A DNA stretch of 64,000 nt, taken from positions 1 to 64,000 of the forward strand of contig CALLLP010000025.1 of the NCBI GenBank assembly GCA_938008165.1, in the 5' to 3' direction. Shown here piece by piece: positions 1-8,994 of this stretch. The stretch's first letter is position 1. Every line of letters starts with the position of its first letter. The DNA comes from an uncultured Neomegalonema sp. (GTDB lineage Bacteria; Pseudomonadota; Alphaproteobacteria; Rhodobacterales; Rhodobacteraceae). Both the position numbers and the translations under genes were made by a program. The notes beneath the pieces were generated by a model. It worked only from the letters and a program-made list of their open reading frames with translations. It did no database searches and had not been told where the DNA came from.

Positions 1-80
1 GCCCGTTGGCGGTAAAGATAACGCTGTGTAATGGGGTTAATCGCTGTAAAGAGACAGTGTATAAAGCAGAGTATTTTACT

Positions 81-173
81 CAATATCGACAACAAACACC
101 GCCAAACCCCAAAAACCACACAGTCACCACCCCACTATCACACCCCAACACCCCCCAAAAACCACATAAAAAA
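81..173 (+). other. C/A-rich, almost G-free tract (rut-like on plus strand)
   Basis: This stretch is made almost entirely of A and C on the plus strand. From 124 to 173 there is no G at all, and C runs of four to six lie at 107-110, 130-133, 143-146 and 151-156. A C-rich, G-poor unstructured transcript is the classic property of a Rho utilisation site, so it could stop plus-strand readthrough. On the minus strand the same runs are G tracts. No convincing gene lies in 1-255; the short open frames there have no ribosome binding site and no recognisable protein. Confidence 0.35.
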
Positions 174-201
174 GCCCCGACATCCACAATGCCGGGGCTT
201 T
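168..201 (-). terminator. Intrinsic terminator of the DUF255 gene
   Basis: Perfect 9-bp stem 171-179 / 193-201 with a 13-nt loop. Read on the minus strand the stem is followed by a run of six U (168-173 on the plus strand). It sits about 55 bp downstream of the stop codon of the minus-strand gene that ends at 256. Confidence 0.8.
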
Positions 202-255
202 ATCTCAAATTTTAACGACCAAAACGCCGTCGATACTGTGGATTTGGGCGATTTT

Positions 256-2550
256 TCATTCCGGCAAGCGGAATGTGACCCGTTCGGGGGGCAGGCACAG
301 GGCGTCGTTGCAGATCTGGATTGTCAGATCGGCGGATCCTCCTCCCGGTGCCCGGCGCGCGGTAATGGCGGTTTGCTCCTCGATGACGGCGAGGGGTTCG
401 CTCTGGAAGCCGAGCGTGACCATTTGTGCGGGTGGGTATTGCACATCGAGAATGCCGGGGCCGGTCAAGCTGGTGGGGATGAGGTCTTCGTTGAGGGGCC
501 GGTCCGAATTTGCATGCCATCCCGGTTTAAAATCGAGCGCGACGCGCAGGGCATCGCCGTTCACTTCCAGATGAGCGCTGGCGACACCGTTGCCGAGGGG
601 GCGCGCGGGGCCGGTTTCGCCGTTTAGATGCGTTGCGGCGGCATCGATGGCCGACATCTGTGCGCCGGGCGCCTCCTGAAGCGACACAGCCAATGCGCCG
701 AGCAGTCCATCCGCCTGATCGCGGAAGGCCACGGCATGGGCGTCATCGGCGATCCGTTTTGACAAGCGGGCATAGAGGGCGAGGGCTGAGGCGTTGCCGG
801 TGGGCGTTGCCCCTTCGATCACATCGTAGCTGCCGCCCAGTGGGCCGGGGTTTTGCGACATCCGCAATGCTGCGCCCGGACCATCCGAGAAACGCGCGGT
901 GATCTGATCGGCCATCTGCGCGGCGGTATCGAGATAGCGCCGCTCGCCCGTCGCATCGTAGAGCGCGAGCGAGCCAAGGCCCATCCATGCGTAATCGCGC
1001 AGCCCTCCCATCTCAAGCGGGCCATCCGCATAGGCGCGGGCAAGATCGCCACCTGTGCTGAGCATCCGTGACGTCACGAAGTCATGGGCGCGCCGGGCGG
1101 CGGCAATGTAGCGTGGCTCGTTGAAAGCAACGCTCGCATCGGCCAGCGTGCGGATCATCAGCCCATTCCATCCGGCGATGACCTTGGTATCGGTCAGAGG
1201 ATGGGGACGGCCCTCCCGCGTGAGGCGCATCCGCTCCAGCATCGGGTCGAGAAGCGCATAATCGACGCCCCCTGCCGGATCGAGATGGGCGATGGAGCCG
1301 GTCGGCACGGTCGGCGGACGGCTGAGACCGAGAATGGCCGTGCCCGTCTGTTCCTGTGCGCCCAACGCGGCGGCAATCTGGTCGGGGTTCCATGTGTAGA
1401 ACGCACCTTCCTCCATCTCGCCCCCCGGAGCGACGCGGCTATCGGCATCCTGTGCGGCGTAGAATCCGCCCTCAGGCGCGGTCATGTCGCGGATCACATA
1501 GTCGAAAGTCCGGCGGGCGGCGCGCTCGAAGGAGCGATCATTGGTCAGTTGCGTGGCCTGCACCAGCGCCTGTCCCACCAATGCCTGATTATAGAGCATC
1601 TTCTCGAAATGCGGGGTCAGCCATTGGGAATCGGTCGAGTAGCGGTGAAATCCGCCCCCCACATGATCGTGGATGCCGCCCGCAACCATATGGCGCAGCG
1701 AGGTGGTCGCAGCGTCGAGCGCGGCGCGGTCGCCGGTGCGTTCATAGCGGTCGAGCAGGAACAGGATCGTCGTTTCGTTCGGGAATTTCGGTGCCTTGCC
1801 GAATCCGCCCTCGAAATCGTCATGCGAGGCGAGGGTCTCGGCGGTGGCTTGCGTGAAGACGGTTTCGTCCACTTCCGCCGCTGCCGTCCGGCGCAGCGAG
1901 ATCAGGCGCACAAGTTCCGCGACCGAAGCGGCCTGTTCGCCCATGGCGGCGCGGCCTTCGCTACTGCGCCAGTCCTGCGACAGACTAAGCAGCGCCTGAC
2001 GGAAGGTCTCCGGCGGGGCATAGCCCATGGCGATGATCGGTTCGCCATTGGGCATCAGGAAGACGTTATTGGGCCATCCGCCCCGTTGGTCGAGGATCTG
2101 GGTCGCGAGCATATACTGCGCGTCGATATGGGGCAGGGTCTCGCGGTCGACCTTTACGGCGACGTAGTTGCGGTTCATCACATCCGCGACATCGGCGTTA
2201 TCGAAGCTTTCTTCCTCCATCACATGGCACCAGTGACAGGTGGCATAGCCGACGGAGAGAAAGATCGGCACATCCCGGCGTTTTGCCTCGGCCAGCGCCG
2301 CATCGCCCCAGGGGAACCAGTTCACCGGGTTATGGGCATGCTGGCGCAGATAGGGCGATCGTTCCAGCAGCAGGCGGTTGCGGTAGGTCGGCGCGCCCCC
2401 CGCCCCGATATATTTCGTGCGAGGAGGCGACACGGCGGGCAGGCCCGCGAGGCTTTGAAGTTCAGCCGCCGGTGCCGCGCCGGGCAGTGGGTCGGCATAG
2501 GCTGGCACGGTCGCGACAAGAAGGGTGGCAAGAGCGAGGCGTGAGAGCAT
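256..2550 (-). CDS. DUF255 (YyaL/SPATA20-type) thioredoxin-fold protein with C-terminal DsbD-N-like domain
   Basis: A 764-residue protein with an N-terminal signal peptide (about residues 1-20), so probably periplasmic. The thioredoxin-like DUF255 domain follows, with a CHWC motif at 105-108 and the family's conserved surroundings, then the long alpha/alpha-barrel-like middle typical of YyaL/SPATA20 proteins. The last 110-120 residues look different: the phrases 'KPGWHANS', 'LIPTSL' and 'YPPAQ' and the paired cysteines of CNDALC (about 747 and 752) resemble the N-terminal periplasmic domain of DsbD. This suggests thiol-disulfide exchange, but the family's reaction is not established. The open frame could begin at 2601; the ATG at 2550 was chosen because it starts a clean signal peptide and has GGGAG ten bases upstream. 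Confidence 0.85.
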   Translation of the reverse strand: MLSRLALATLLVATVPAYADPLPGAAPAAELQSLAGLPAVSPPRTKYIGAGGAPTYRNRLLLERSPYLRQHAHNPVNWFPWGDAALAEAKRRDVPIFLSVGYATCHWCHVMEEESFDNADVADVMNRNYVAVKVDRETLPHIDAQYMLATQILDQRGGWPNNVFLMPNGEPIIAMGYAPPETFRQALLSLSQDWRSSEGRAAMGEQAASVAELVRLISLRRTAAAEVDETVFTQATAETLASHDDFEGGFGKAPKFPNETTILFLLDRYERTGDRAALDAATTSLRHMVAGGIHDHVGGGFHRYSTDSQWLTPHFEKMLYNQALVGQALVQATQLTNDRSFERAARRTFDYVIRDMTAPEGGFYAAQDADSRVAPGGEMEEGAFYTWNPDQIAAALGAQEQTGTAILGLSRPPTVPTGSIAHLDPAGGVDYALLDPMLERMRLTREGRPHPLTDTKVIAGWNGLMIRTLADASVAFNEPRYIAAARRAHDFVTSRMLSTGGDLARAYADGPLEMGGLRDYAWMGLGSLALYDATGERRYLDTAAQMADQITARFSDGPGAALRMSQNPGPLGGSYDVIEGATPTGNASALALYARLSKRIADDAHAVAFRDQADGLLGALAVSLQEAPGAQMSAIDAAATHLNGETGPARPLGNGVASAHLEVNGDALRVALDFKPGWHANSDRPLNEDLIPTSLTGPGILDVQYPPAQMVTLGFQSEPLAVIEEQTAITARRAPGGGSADLTIQICNDALCLPPERVTFRLPE

Positions 2551-2872
2551 GGCAGCGGATCTCCCGTGATAAACTTTGACCCGAAAGTTAAGGCGTGCCA
2601 CCGGGCGATGCGAGACATGCGAGGGAAGTTGTCGGGATCGTTACTTTTCGAGCGTGAATTTCATCACTGTCTTGCGGGGCCATGGCGCGGCCGGGATGGA
2701 TCTGGAGAGGGCGTAATCTGGCAGGGTGCAGGTTGTGCTATGCGCATAAATATCTGTTTTAACGGGAATAAACTGCATAGCATCCCTTCAATGGGTTGAA
2801 ACAGCGTCGCGCATTGCCCAATTTTCTATCATCGATCGACGACCCCTGCACCCTTACGCGAGGCTTTTTCCG
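2551..2872. other. Divergent intergenic region, no gene seen
   Basis: 322 bp between two divergently transcribed genes, so promoters for both should lie here. I could not pick out a convincing -35/-10 pair. Short open frames in it have no ribosome binding site and no recognisable protein. Confidence 0.5.
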
Positions 2873-3592
2873 ATGTATTTCGATATGACCTATATGCTTC
2901 TGGTCGTGCTTCCGGGCATGGTTTTGTCCGGTTTTGCCTCCATGATGGTGAAGAACACCTTCAAAAAATACGAGAGCGTCGGAACGCAGAGCAATATGAC
3001 CGGGGCCGAAGCGGCGCGCGTCATGCTCGAACGCGCGGGGGTCACGAATTGCACCATCGAGCCGCTGCCCGGCCGCCTGAGCGATCATTACGACCCACGG
3101 GACAGAACCTTGCGCTTGTCCGAACCCGTCTACAACGCGCGGTCGATCTCTGCGATTGGCGTTGCATGCCATGAGGCGGGCCATGCGCTGCAACATGCGC
3201 AGGGCTATAAATGGTTGCAGATGCGCTCGGCCATGGTGCCTGTGACGGCGCTCGCCAGCAAGATGTCGATGCCGGTTCTGATGGTCGGGATGATGCTGTT
3301 ATCGATGGCGCCTGTGCTGGGGCAATGGGTTGTTTTGGTGGGCGTTGCGCTGTTTTCGGCGGCGGTGATCTTCTCGGTTATCACCCTGCCTGTGGAATGG
3401 GATGCAAGCGCGCGGGCCAAGACGGCGATGGTCCATGCGGGGATCGTGAATCAGCAGGAGGCGAGCGCGGCGGGCAAGGTTCTGAATGCGGCTTTCCTGA
3501 CCTATCTGGCCTCCGCCATCGCATCGATCATGACGCTGATCTACTATCTGCATCGTTCGGGGTTGTTGCGGCAGATGCTGGGCCGCCGGTAA
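2873..3592 (+). CDS. Zinc metallopeptidase, YugP family
   Basis: A 239-residue membrane protein. Residues 5-25 form a membrane segment, the zinc motif HEAGH lies at 100-104, and two or three hydrophobic helices follow (about 118-185 and 205-225). This is the usual layout and length of the YugP-like neutral zinc metallopeptidases (DUF2268/peptidase_M48-like superfamily, PF04298). The active site probably faces the cytoplasm; substrates are unknown. The gene stands alone between divergent and convergent neighbours. The ATG at 2873 is the only start that keeps the first membrane helix. Confidence 0.88.
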   Translation: MYFDMTYMLLVVLPGMVLSGFASMMVKNTFKKYESVGTQSNMTGAEAARVMLERAGVTNCTIEPLPGRLSDHYDPRDRTLRLSEPVYNARSISAIGVACHEAGHALQHAQGYKWLQMRSAMVPVTALASKMSMPVLMVGMMLLSMAPVLGQWVVLVGVALFSAAVIFSVITLPVEWDASARAKTAMVHAGIVNQQEASAAGKVLNAAFLTYLASAIASIMTLIYYLHRSGLLRQMLGRR

Positions 3593-3621
3593 TCGGGGCG
3601 GGAAAAGGCCCCCACACGAAG

Positions 3622-3649
3622 AAAAAGGCCCCGCTTGCGCAGGGCCTTT
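3622..3649 (-). terminator. Intrinsic terminator of rplM-rpsI
   Basis: Perfect 8-bp stem 3624-3631 / 3642-3649 with a 10-nt loop. On the minus strand it is followed by U5 (plus-strand A run 3622-3626). It lies just after the rpsI stop and also between convergent genes, so it may slow plus-strand transcription as well. Confidence 0.75.
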
Positions 3650-3675
3650 GACAATCGATCGGCAGAGAGGGCGGG

Positions 3676-4200
3676 TTAGCGCTTCGAGAACTGGAAGCTC
3701 TTGCGCGCCTTTGCCTTGCCGTATTTCTTGCGCTCGACGACACGGGAGTCGCGGGTCAGGAAACCGGCTTTCTTCAGCGCGGCCCGGACTTCAGGATCGT
3801 AGAGCGACAGTGCCTTGGAGATACCATGGCGAACCGCTCCGGCCTGACCGGAAAGACCGCCACCCTTGACGGTGCAAACGACGTCGAACTGACCAACGAC
3901 ATTGGCAACCTTGAACGGCTGGCTGATGACCATGCGCAGCACGGGACGGGCGAAATAGACGTCCTGATCGCGTCCATTGACCGTGATCGTGCCTTTGCCG
4001 GGCTTGACCCAGACGCGGGCGATCGCGTCTTTACGCTTGCCGGTCGCATAGGAGCGGCCATGCTCGTCGCGCTTTTGCTCGTAGACGGGTGCGGCCTCGG
4101 AGGGGCGCTCCAGAACAGCGGTTTCGCCATCCCCGGAATCGACGTCGGCGGTGCCGACTGCGGATTTCAGGTCACTGAGGGATTTGATTTCATCGGCCAT
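3676..4200 (-). CDS. rpsI: 30S ribosomal protein S9
   Basis: 174 residues. The S9 domain begins near residue 47 at '[20 protein letters not shown]' and ends with the diagnostic basic tail finishing SKR, which reaches the P-site tRNA in known ribosomes. The first 45 residues are an acidic extension absent from E. coli S9 but usual in alphaproteobacteria. It starts 5 bp after the rplM stop, so the two are one transcript, as in nearly all bacteria. Confidence 0.97.
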   Translation of the reverse strand: MADEIKSLSDLKSAVGTADVDSGDGETAVLERPSEAAPVYEQKRDEHGRSYATGKRKDAIARVWVKPGKGTITVNGRDQDVYFARPVLRMVISQPFKVANVVGQFDVVCTVKGGGLSGQAGAVRHGISKALSLYDPEVRAALKKAGFLTRDSRVVERKKYGKAKARKSFQFSKR

Positions 4201-4205
4201 CGGAT

Positions 4206-4670
4206 TCAGGCGCTCCGTGCATTCTTGTCATTGGCTGCGGCGAGGTCGAGCACGCGCGGGTTCTGCGCTTCCTGCTCATGGGCCTCGCCCGCGTAGATGC
4301 GCAGGTTCTTGAGCTGCTTGCGGGTCAGCGGACCACCTGGCATCATGCGGCGAACGGCGGCTTCGATCACACGCTCCGGATGGCGACCATCCAAAAGCTG
4401 TTCGGCGGTGCGATGCTTGATGCCGCCGGGATGCCCGGTATGCCAGTAATAGCGCTTGTCGGAGCGCTTATTGCCGGTCAGCTTTACTTTTTCCGCATTG
4501 ATGACGACGATATTGTCGCCACAATCCATATGAGGGGTGAAGGTCGTCTTGTGCTTGCCGCGCAGGCGCGCCGCAACCACCGAAGCCAGTCGTCCGAGAA
4601 CGATGTCGGATGCATCGATGATGATCCATTCTTTCTCGATGGTTGACGGCGTTGCTGTAAAGGTCTTCAT
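4206..4670 (-). CDS. rplM: 50S ribosomal protein L13
   Basis: 154 residues of standard L13: the N-terminal '[18 protein letters not shown]' region, the '[10 protein letters not shown]' segment and the '[20 protein letters not shown]' segment are all present. L13 is an early-assembly large-subunit protein. First gene of the rplM-rpsI transcript, with a promoter at 4710-4738. Confidence 0.98.
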   Translation of the reverse strand: MKTFTATPSTIEKEWIIIDASDIVLGRLASVVAARLRGKHKTTFTPHMDCGDNIVVINAEKVKLTGNKRSDKRYYWHTGHPGGIKHRTAEQLLDGRHPERVIEAAVRRMMPGGPLTRKQLKNLRIYAGEAHEQEAQNPRVLDLAAANDKNARSA

Positions 4671-4709
4671 GCCAGTCCCGTATTTGGGGGTTCTCTTAAG
4701 TGATGCGGG

Positions 4710-4738
4710 CTAATCGCGCCTTCCGCGCAGAGAGTCAA
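4710..4738 (-). promoter_or_regulatory. Promoter of rplM-rpsI
   Basis: On the minus strand a TTGACT -35 element (4733-4738) is followed after exactly 17 bp by GATTAG (4710-4715). This is a good housekeeping-sigma match for this group and lies about 40-70 bp upstream of the rplM start. Confidence 0.65.
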
Positions 4739-4888
4739 GCGCTTTTGTGCCGAAAAAGCGTTCCAGAACATAACTATACGAATGTGGTTTTCTGTTACCC
4801 CAAATCTTCGTCATAATCTGTCGAGATAGTGCTTGCGGCCTATTCAGCGACCGCACAGGATGAGGCTCGGATGCGAAAGGGGTCGTTG

Positions 4889-5851
4889 ATGCTGGAACAG
4901 GACGGTGAGATCGAGATCGGATTCCTGCTGGTACCGGGGTTTCCGCTGGTCTGTCTCAGTTCGGCGCTCGACGCCCTGCGCCATGCGAACGGCTATGCGG
5001 GGACGGATCGCTATCGCTATCGTACCTATTCTTTGGGGGGCGGCATCGTGAAGGCGTCGAACCGGCTCGATATTCAGGCGGGGGCAGATATTGCCGATGG
5101 TGACCCCGCGATGCTGTTCGTCTGCGCGGGCAGCGAATTTCCACCCCAGGAAGCGCATCACCCGAAGATTCAAAGTTGGCTGCGCCGTCTGGCTAGCCGG
5201 GGCGTGCCGCTGGGGGGTATTTCGGCGGGCAGTCATATTCTTGCCAAGGCGGGATTGCTCGACGGGTATCAATGCGCGCTGCATTGGTATGATGCGGGGG
5301 TCTTTCGAGAGACCTTTCCCGAAATAGAGGTGACGGATCAGTTATTCTGCATCGATCGTGACCGGCTGACCTGTTCCGGCGGGGCGGCGACGATTGATAT
5401 GATGCTGCGGATCATCGATGACGATCTGGGGGGGCGCATCGCGTCCAAAACCGCCGAGATGATGCAGGTCGAGCGCATTCGCTCCACCGTCGACCGGCAG
5501 GCGAGCGCGTCGCTCTACAAGGCCAAGGCCCGTTCAGCCCCGCTGGCCAAGGCGATCACGACGATGGAAGAAAATCTCGATCAACCCGTTTCGATGATTG
5601 AATTGTCAAAGACCATCGGCCTGACCCGGCGTCAGCTTCACCGCCTGTTTCGGCAGTATACCGGCGAGACCCCGACCGATTTTTATCGCGACATGAGGCT
5701 ACGGCACGCCCGCGCCCTGCTGCATGGCACCCCCGCCAAAATTATCGATGTGGCGGCGGCAACCGGCTTTGGTTCCCATTCGCATTTCACCAAGGTCTAC
5801 CGGGAACGCTTCGGGATCTCGCCGCTGAAGGATCGACATAGCGATTTGTGA
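4889..5851 (+). CDS. GlxA-family AraC-type transcriptional regulator
   Basis: 320 residues. The N-terminal two thirds is a DJ-1/PfpI (class I glutamine amidotransferase-like) fold, recognisable from 'IGFLLVPGFPLVCLSSALDA' and 'GGISAGSHILAKAGLLDGY'. The C-terminal hundred residues carry the two helix-turn-helix units of AraC regulators ('LSKTIGLTRRQLHRLFRQY' and 'IDVAAATGFGSHSHFTKVYR'). Related regulators such as GbdR, CdhR and ArgR control betaine, carnitine and arginine catabolism, but the ligand here cannot be deduced. The nucleophile-elbow residue in GISAGS is Ala, so it is a sensor and not an enzyme. ATG 4889 was preferred (AAGGGG six bases upstream); GTG 4829 and ATG 4871 are alternatives. 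Confidence 0.88.
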   Translation: MLEQDGEIEIGFLLVPGFPLVCLSSALDALRHANGYAGTDRYRYRTYSLGGGIVKASNRLDIQAGADIADGDPAMLFVCAGSEFPPQEAHHPKIQSWLRRLASRGVPLGGISAGSHILAKAGLLDGYQCALHWYDAGVFRETFPEIEVTDQLFCIDRDRLTCSGGAATIDMMLRIIDDDLGGRIASKTAEMMQVERIRSTVDRQASASLYKAKARSAPLAKAITTMEENLDQPVSMIELSKTIGLTRRQLHRLFRQYTGETPTDFYRDMRLRHARALLHGTPAKIIDVAAATGFGSHSHFTKVYRERFGISPLKDRHSDL

Positions 5852-5869
5852 CAGGCGAGCCTTCGACGC

Positions 5870-7621
5870 TCACTCTCCCACAAATCCCAATTCGAATTCG
5901 ACGCGTCTGTTCGGCGAGTTCGGCCCGTTTATCGCGCTAATCAGCTTATCTTGACTTGTTTTACCCAAAAGAATCAGGCGTTCGGGCCGGATACCCTGTG
6001 CGGTCAGTTCCGCCGCGACCCGTTCGGCCCGGTCGAGAGCCAGCCTGCGATTGTTGCTGTACGAGCCGATGGCATCGCTGTAGCCGATGATCCGCAGGGG
6101 ACGGTCGGGCACGCGTTGCAGAAGCGCCACGAGCGTGCCCAGATGGCGGCTGACCTGCTCATCGGTTTTATACGATGTCCCCTCCGAGAAGAAGATCGCG
6201 TGCGAGGATACCCATTCTCCCAATTGCCGTTGGGCATTCCAGAGCGCATCCGCCTGAGCCTGAGCCTTGATCGCTTTGGCATTGATGGCTTGCAGGGTGC
6301 CGTTTGTCTGCTCCGCATATCGGCGAAGCTGGTCGATGCTCGCCTCGATCTCGCCCAGACGCGGGGTGGCTTGATCCGGGTCGTCATTCACGAGGTTGAA
6401 TGCGAGGGTATAGGGCTGCGCCAGCGTCGCGGCCTGTTCCCGGATGGCTGCACGATCCCCGTCGGAGAGGGCCACGCCCATCACGGCGATGGTGCCCGTA
6501 TCGCGCTCCGCCTTGACCGACAACATCAGGCTGTCCGAAGGGAAACTCGCTGCAATCTGCGCCTTTACCGCTTCGGCGCGGGCATTGATCCGGTATTCGT
6601 CATAGGATTGCCATCCGATATATCCAATCAGCGCCAAGGCAAGGATGGCGGCAAGGCATATTGCCGGATTCATCCGGCGTTTTTTCGATTTTTGGCTCGA
6701 TCCGTTCTTGACCACGCGCGCGGCAAACAGGCCCATCGCTTCTTGATCGATATCAACATCGATCAGGTTGCCCGTCAGATCGGCGGAGAAATTCAGGATC
6801 TCGAAACACGCGTCGTTGAGGTCTGCGCGGCGATGATCGGGAAGCGAACCGCTCACCTCGATCACGATGATATGCGTATCGTTCGCCTGAAGCACGAGGT
6901 GGCGATCCCGTATCGCGATGCTTCTCAGGCCATGGTCGCCCGCTTCGAGAATACCGCCCGAAAAGGACAGGACGGCCCGCAGGACTTCTTCTGCGATGGT
7001 ATCCGTCAGCGCATCGCCTTCATCGGGCTTAGGCCAGCAGAAGACCAGTTTTTCGGTCTGACGCTCGAACAGATACAGCCGCTCGACCTCGCTGTTGCGC
7101 AATTCGGCGAGCAGCATTTCATTGACGGACACACCGGAAATCTTCGCGCGCATCGCGAGTTTCAGTCCATCGAAAGAGAACAGTTTTTCGAATCGTTCGT
7201 TGATGCTCGTCGAAAGCTTGCCGATCGATTCGGCCACCGCCCCGGCAACGAGCGTGCCCACCATGGGGACCAGAGCGGCGACCATGGCAGGGCGCTCGGT
7301 TTTGAGCTGATGACGAATGCCCTCGCCGATGGCGGGGTTCAGGACGTCTTCGATCTTATCCGCGTCACTCAGCGATGCCTGTCTGAGGGCATCGCCGAGC
7401 ACTTCGGCCACGTCGTCACGGCGTTTATCGAGGTCGGCAGTCGTGCGTTCGATCTCCGCGATCCGCTCGCGCAGTTCGTCGAGGGTCGATTGTTCCTCGC
7501 CGACCAGCAACGCGCGGACCGCTGCAAAAGCATCCGCATCCTCGTTTCCCAGACGCTCGGTACTCGACTGCGCATTACGCAGCAATTGTCCCGATGGGCG
7601 TCTTCGAGGGCTTTCAGGCAT
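5870..7621 (-). CDS. Inner-membrane protein with periplasmic OmpA-type peptidoglycan-binding domain
   Basis: 583 residues. A cytoplasmic part of roughly 318 residues contains a coiled coil (about 45-80), a hydrophobic stretch (about 112-135) and an alpha/beta-looking module. A single membrane helix follows at about 319-336, preceded by a KKRR cluster that predicts N-in topology. The periplasmic part has a BON-like segment and a C-terminal OmpA/MotB domain with 'GYSDAIGSYSNNRRLALDRA' and the closing NRRVEFEL. It should therefore span the inner membrane and grip peptidoglycan. The ATG at 7621 overlaps the upstream gene's stop by 8 bp, implying coupled translation; a GTG at 7657 is the alternative. 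Function unknown. Confidence 0.8.
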   Translation of the reverse strand: MPESPRRRPSGQLLRNAQSSTERLGNEDADAFAAVRALLVGEEQSTLDELRERIAEIERTTADLDKRRDDVAEVLGDALRQASLSDADKIEDVLNPAIGEGIRHQLKTERPAMVAALVPMVGTLVAGAVAESIGKLSTSINERFEKLFSFDGLKLAMRAKISGVSVNEMLLAELRNSEVERLYLFERQTEKLVFCWPKPDEGDALTDTIAEEVLRAVLSFSGGILEAGDHGLRSIAIRDRHLVLQANDTHIIVIEVSGSLPDHRRADLNDACFEILNFSADLTGNLIDVDIDQEAMGLFAARVVKNGSSQKSKKRRMNPAICLAAILALALIGYIGWQSYDEYRINARAEAVKAQIAASFPSDSLMLSVKAERDTGTIAVMGVALSDGDRAAIREQAATLAQPYTLAFNLVNDDPDQATPRLGEIEASIDQLRRYAEQTNGTLQAINAKAIKAQAQADALWNAQRQLGEWVSSHAIFFSEGTSYKTDEQVSRHLGTLVALLQRVPDRPLRIIGYSDAIGSYSNNRRLALDRAERVAAELTAQGIRPERLILLGKTSQDKLISAINGPNSPNRRVEFELGFVGE

Positions 7622-7970
7622 CGTAAGCCAGTGACTTGATTGTGTCGCCAAGGTCACCGATCATCTTGCGCCGCTTGGCGGTCTGGGCGCGGTCGATCGA
7701 GCGGATTTCTTCGCGCAGGACTTCGATTTTCTTTTCGAACATCTCCGTCATCATCTGGATTTGAGCGTTGGTGGTGCTGGCAAAATCGCGATGGCGATCA
7801 TCGACATGATCGAGGCGGTCGATCATTTCGCGCTGGGCATCGCCGAACAGCAACTCCTGAACGCTTGCCATCCGCTGACTGAGATCGGCGCTGTTTTTCA
7901 CGGCGTCTTCGTCATCGGCACGGTTTTCATTGAGTGGAACGACAGTTTTGTCGGCAGTCGAAGCAGTCAT
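7614..7970 (-). CDS. Hypothetical coiled-coil protein
   Basis: 118 residues, soluble, highly charged and rich in Glu, Asp, Lys, Arg and Gln. Heptad-like spacing from about residue 30 to 100 predicts a coiled coil. No enzyme motif or signal peptide is visible. The start has AGAGGG eight bases upstream. Its stop overlaps the start of the OmpA-domain protein by 8 bp, and that protein also has a cytoplasmic coiled coil, so a physical partnership is a reasonable inference. Confidence 0.7.
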   Translation of the reverse strand: MTASTADKTVVPLNENRADDEDAVKNSADLSQRMASVQELLFGDAQREMIDRLDHVDDRHRDFASTTNAQIQMMTEMFEKKIEVLREEIRSIDRAQTAKRRKMIGDLGDTIKSLAYDA

Positions 7971-8025
7971 CGGCTAACCCTCTGGTAAGAGACGTACAGG
8001 AGTATTCGGTAGCGCTTGCGTATGA

Positions 8026-8048
8026 GTGACAGTGAAACGTTGTGTCAC
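8026..8048. promoter_or_regulatory. Inverted repeat in divergent promoter region, possible operator
   Basis: GTGACA (8026-8031) and TGTCAC (8043-8048) form a perfect 6-bp inverted repeat with an 11-bp spacer. It lies between the divergent coiled-coil and PAS genes in DNA richer in A+T than its surroundings. The spacing fits a dimeric regulator, but no known site was recognised. Confidence 0.35.
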
Positions 8049-8096
8049 CGTGAAAGAATGTGGTTACCAAAAAGTGTAAATAATTAGGGTTACTAA

Positions 8097-8696
8097 ATGC
8101 TCACCGCGCTCGACCCCTCCCCCAAGGCCATCAGCGACCGTCTCGATTTCGCGCGAAAGCTCGTTCAATCCTCCCTGCCTGAACGGCAAAAGGGGGCATT
8201 GGAAAAATGGATCGAGACGGCCGGGCAAGGGGGGGTATCCCGTCAGGATATGCGGCCCGCGATGTTTGGGCGCACCCTGCAATTCGTTGCGCTTGTCGAA
8301 GTCTTGGATGACGGCACCGATTACCGCCATCTGATCGAAGGGCGGGAAGTGATTCGCTGGTTCGGAAATTCCGGGAAAGAGCGCTTCAGCACCCTCTATG
8401 CGGCGGATTATCTTGCGCGGCTGCGATCTTTTTATCTGACGGTTCAACTGACAGGACGGCCCAATCGCCGACATTTTATGGCGCATTCCATCGATGAGGA
8501 GGAGCTGGCCTTCTCGCAACTCGTTCTCCCCGCGACGGATGAACAGGGGATCATCCGGTTTCTGGCGGTCGTCTTCGATTTTTCCGATCCGCTCCGGCGT
8601 ATTCCCGATGCGCCGCTGAAGATTTTCGCGCCGTGGCGACGCCTTCAAAAAGGCACCGGCGCAGATACGATCATGGGCGATTATAAATGGCGGTGA
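8097..8696 (+). CDS. PAS domain protein (PAS_5-like)
   Basis: 199 residues with no membrane segment and no attached output domain. The central part, 'FVALVEVLDDGTDYRHLIEGREVIRWFG' onward, resembles the alphaproteobacterial PAS_5 family (PF07310), single-domain proteins of unknown role that probably bind a small ligand. It is transcribed divergently from the OmpA/coiled-coil pair. No strong Shine-Dalgarno sequence precedes ATG 8097, which lies in an A+T-rich stretch. Confidence 0.7.
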   Translation: MLTALDPSPKAISDRLDFARKLVQSSLPERQKGALEKWIETAGQGGVSRQDMRPAMFGRTLQFVALVEVLDDGTDYRHLIEGREVIRWFGNSGKERFSTLYAADYLARLRSFYLTVQLTGRPNRRHFMAHSIDEEELAFSQLVLPATDEQGIIRFLAVVFDFSDPLRRIPDAPLKIFAPWRRLQKGTGADTIMGDYKWR

Positions 8697-8994
8697 GGGG
8701 GAACCGATGGATGCCAAAGCGCCGTTGTCACTCTAACTCGGCGTCCAAACTGTTTTCCCGGATGTCTCAATATCTCGATATTCACCGAACTTCTTGGCGA
8801 ATTTTCGGGCTGGCACCAACACATTCTCTGTCAACAGAATGACCCTCAACGCACAGTACCCGAAAATACGGAATATGCGTTTGTTGCCAATGGCACCTTT
8901 GAAATATGCAAGTTTTCGCGGGGTGTTTGTCTCTATAACTATATGATTTAAAAGGATATTGCGGTCACGCAGGAGGTCCAAGGGCCTCGCCTCG
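8697..8994. other. Gene-poor gap, lower GC, possible remnant
   Basis: 298 bp between the PAS gene and the polyprenyl synthase gene. It is visibly richer in A+T than the flanks. A minus-strand open frame (8733-9107) crosses it but runs into the 3' end of the polyprenyl synthase gene, has no ribosome binding site and matches no family I know. It may be eroded or acquired DNA; no active feature is supported. Confidence 0.45.

Noticed and set aside
6-215. Short plus-strand open frame at the window start
   Set aside because: No ribosome binding site, unnatural C/A-driven composition, and it runs through a terminator hairpin.
256-627. Plus-strand open frames opposite the DUF255 gene and similar long antisense frames elsewhere (for example 1084-2544, 5951-7639, 43332-45671)
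   Set aside because: They lie exactly opposite strongly supported genes, match no family, and arise from GC-rich codon bias on the other strand.
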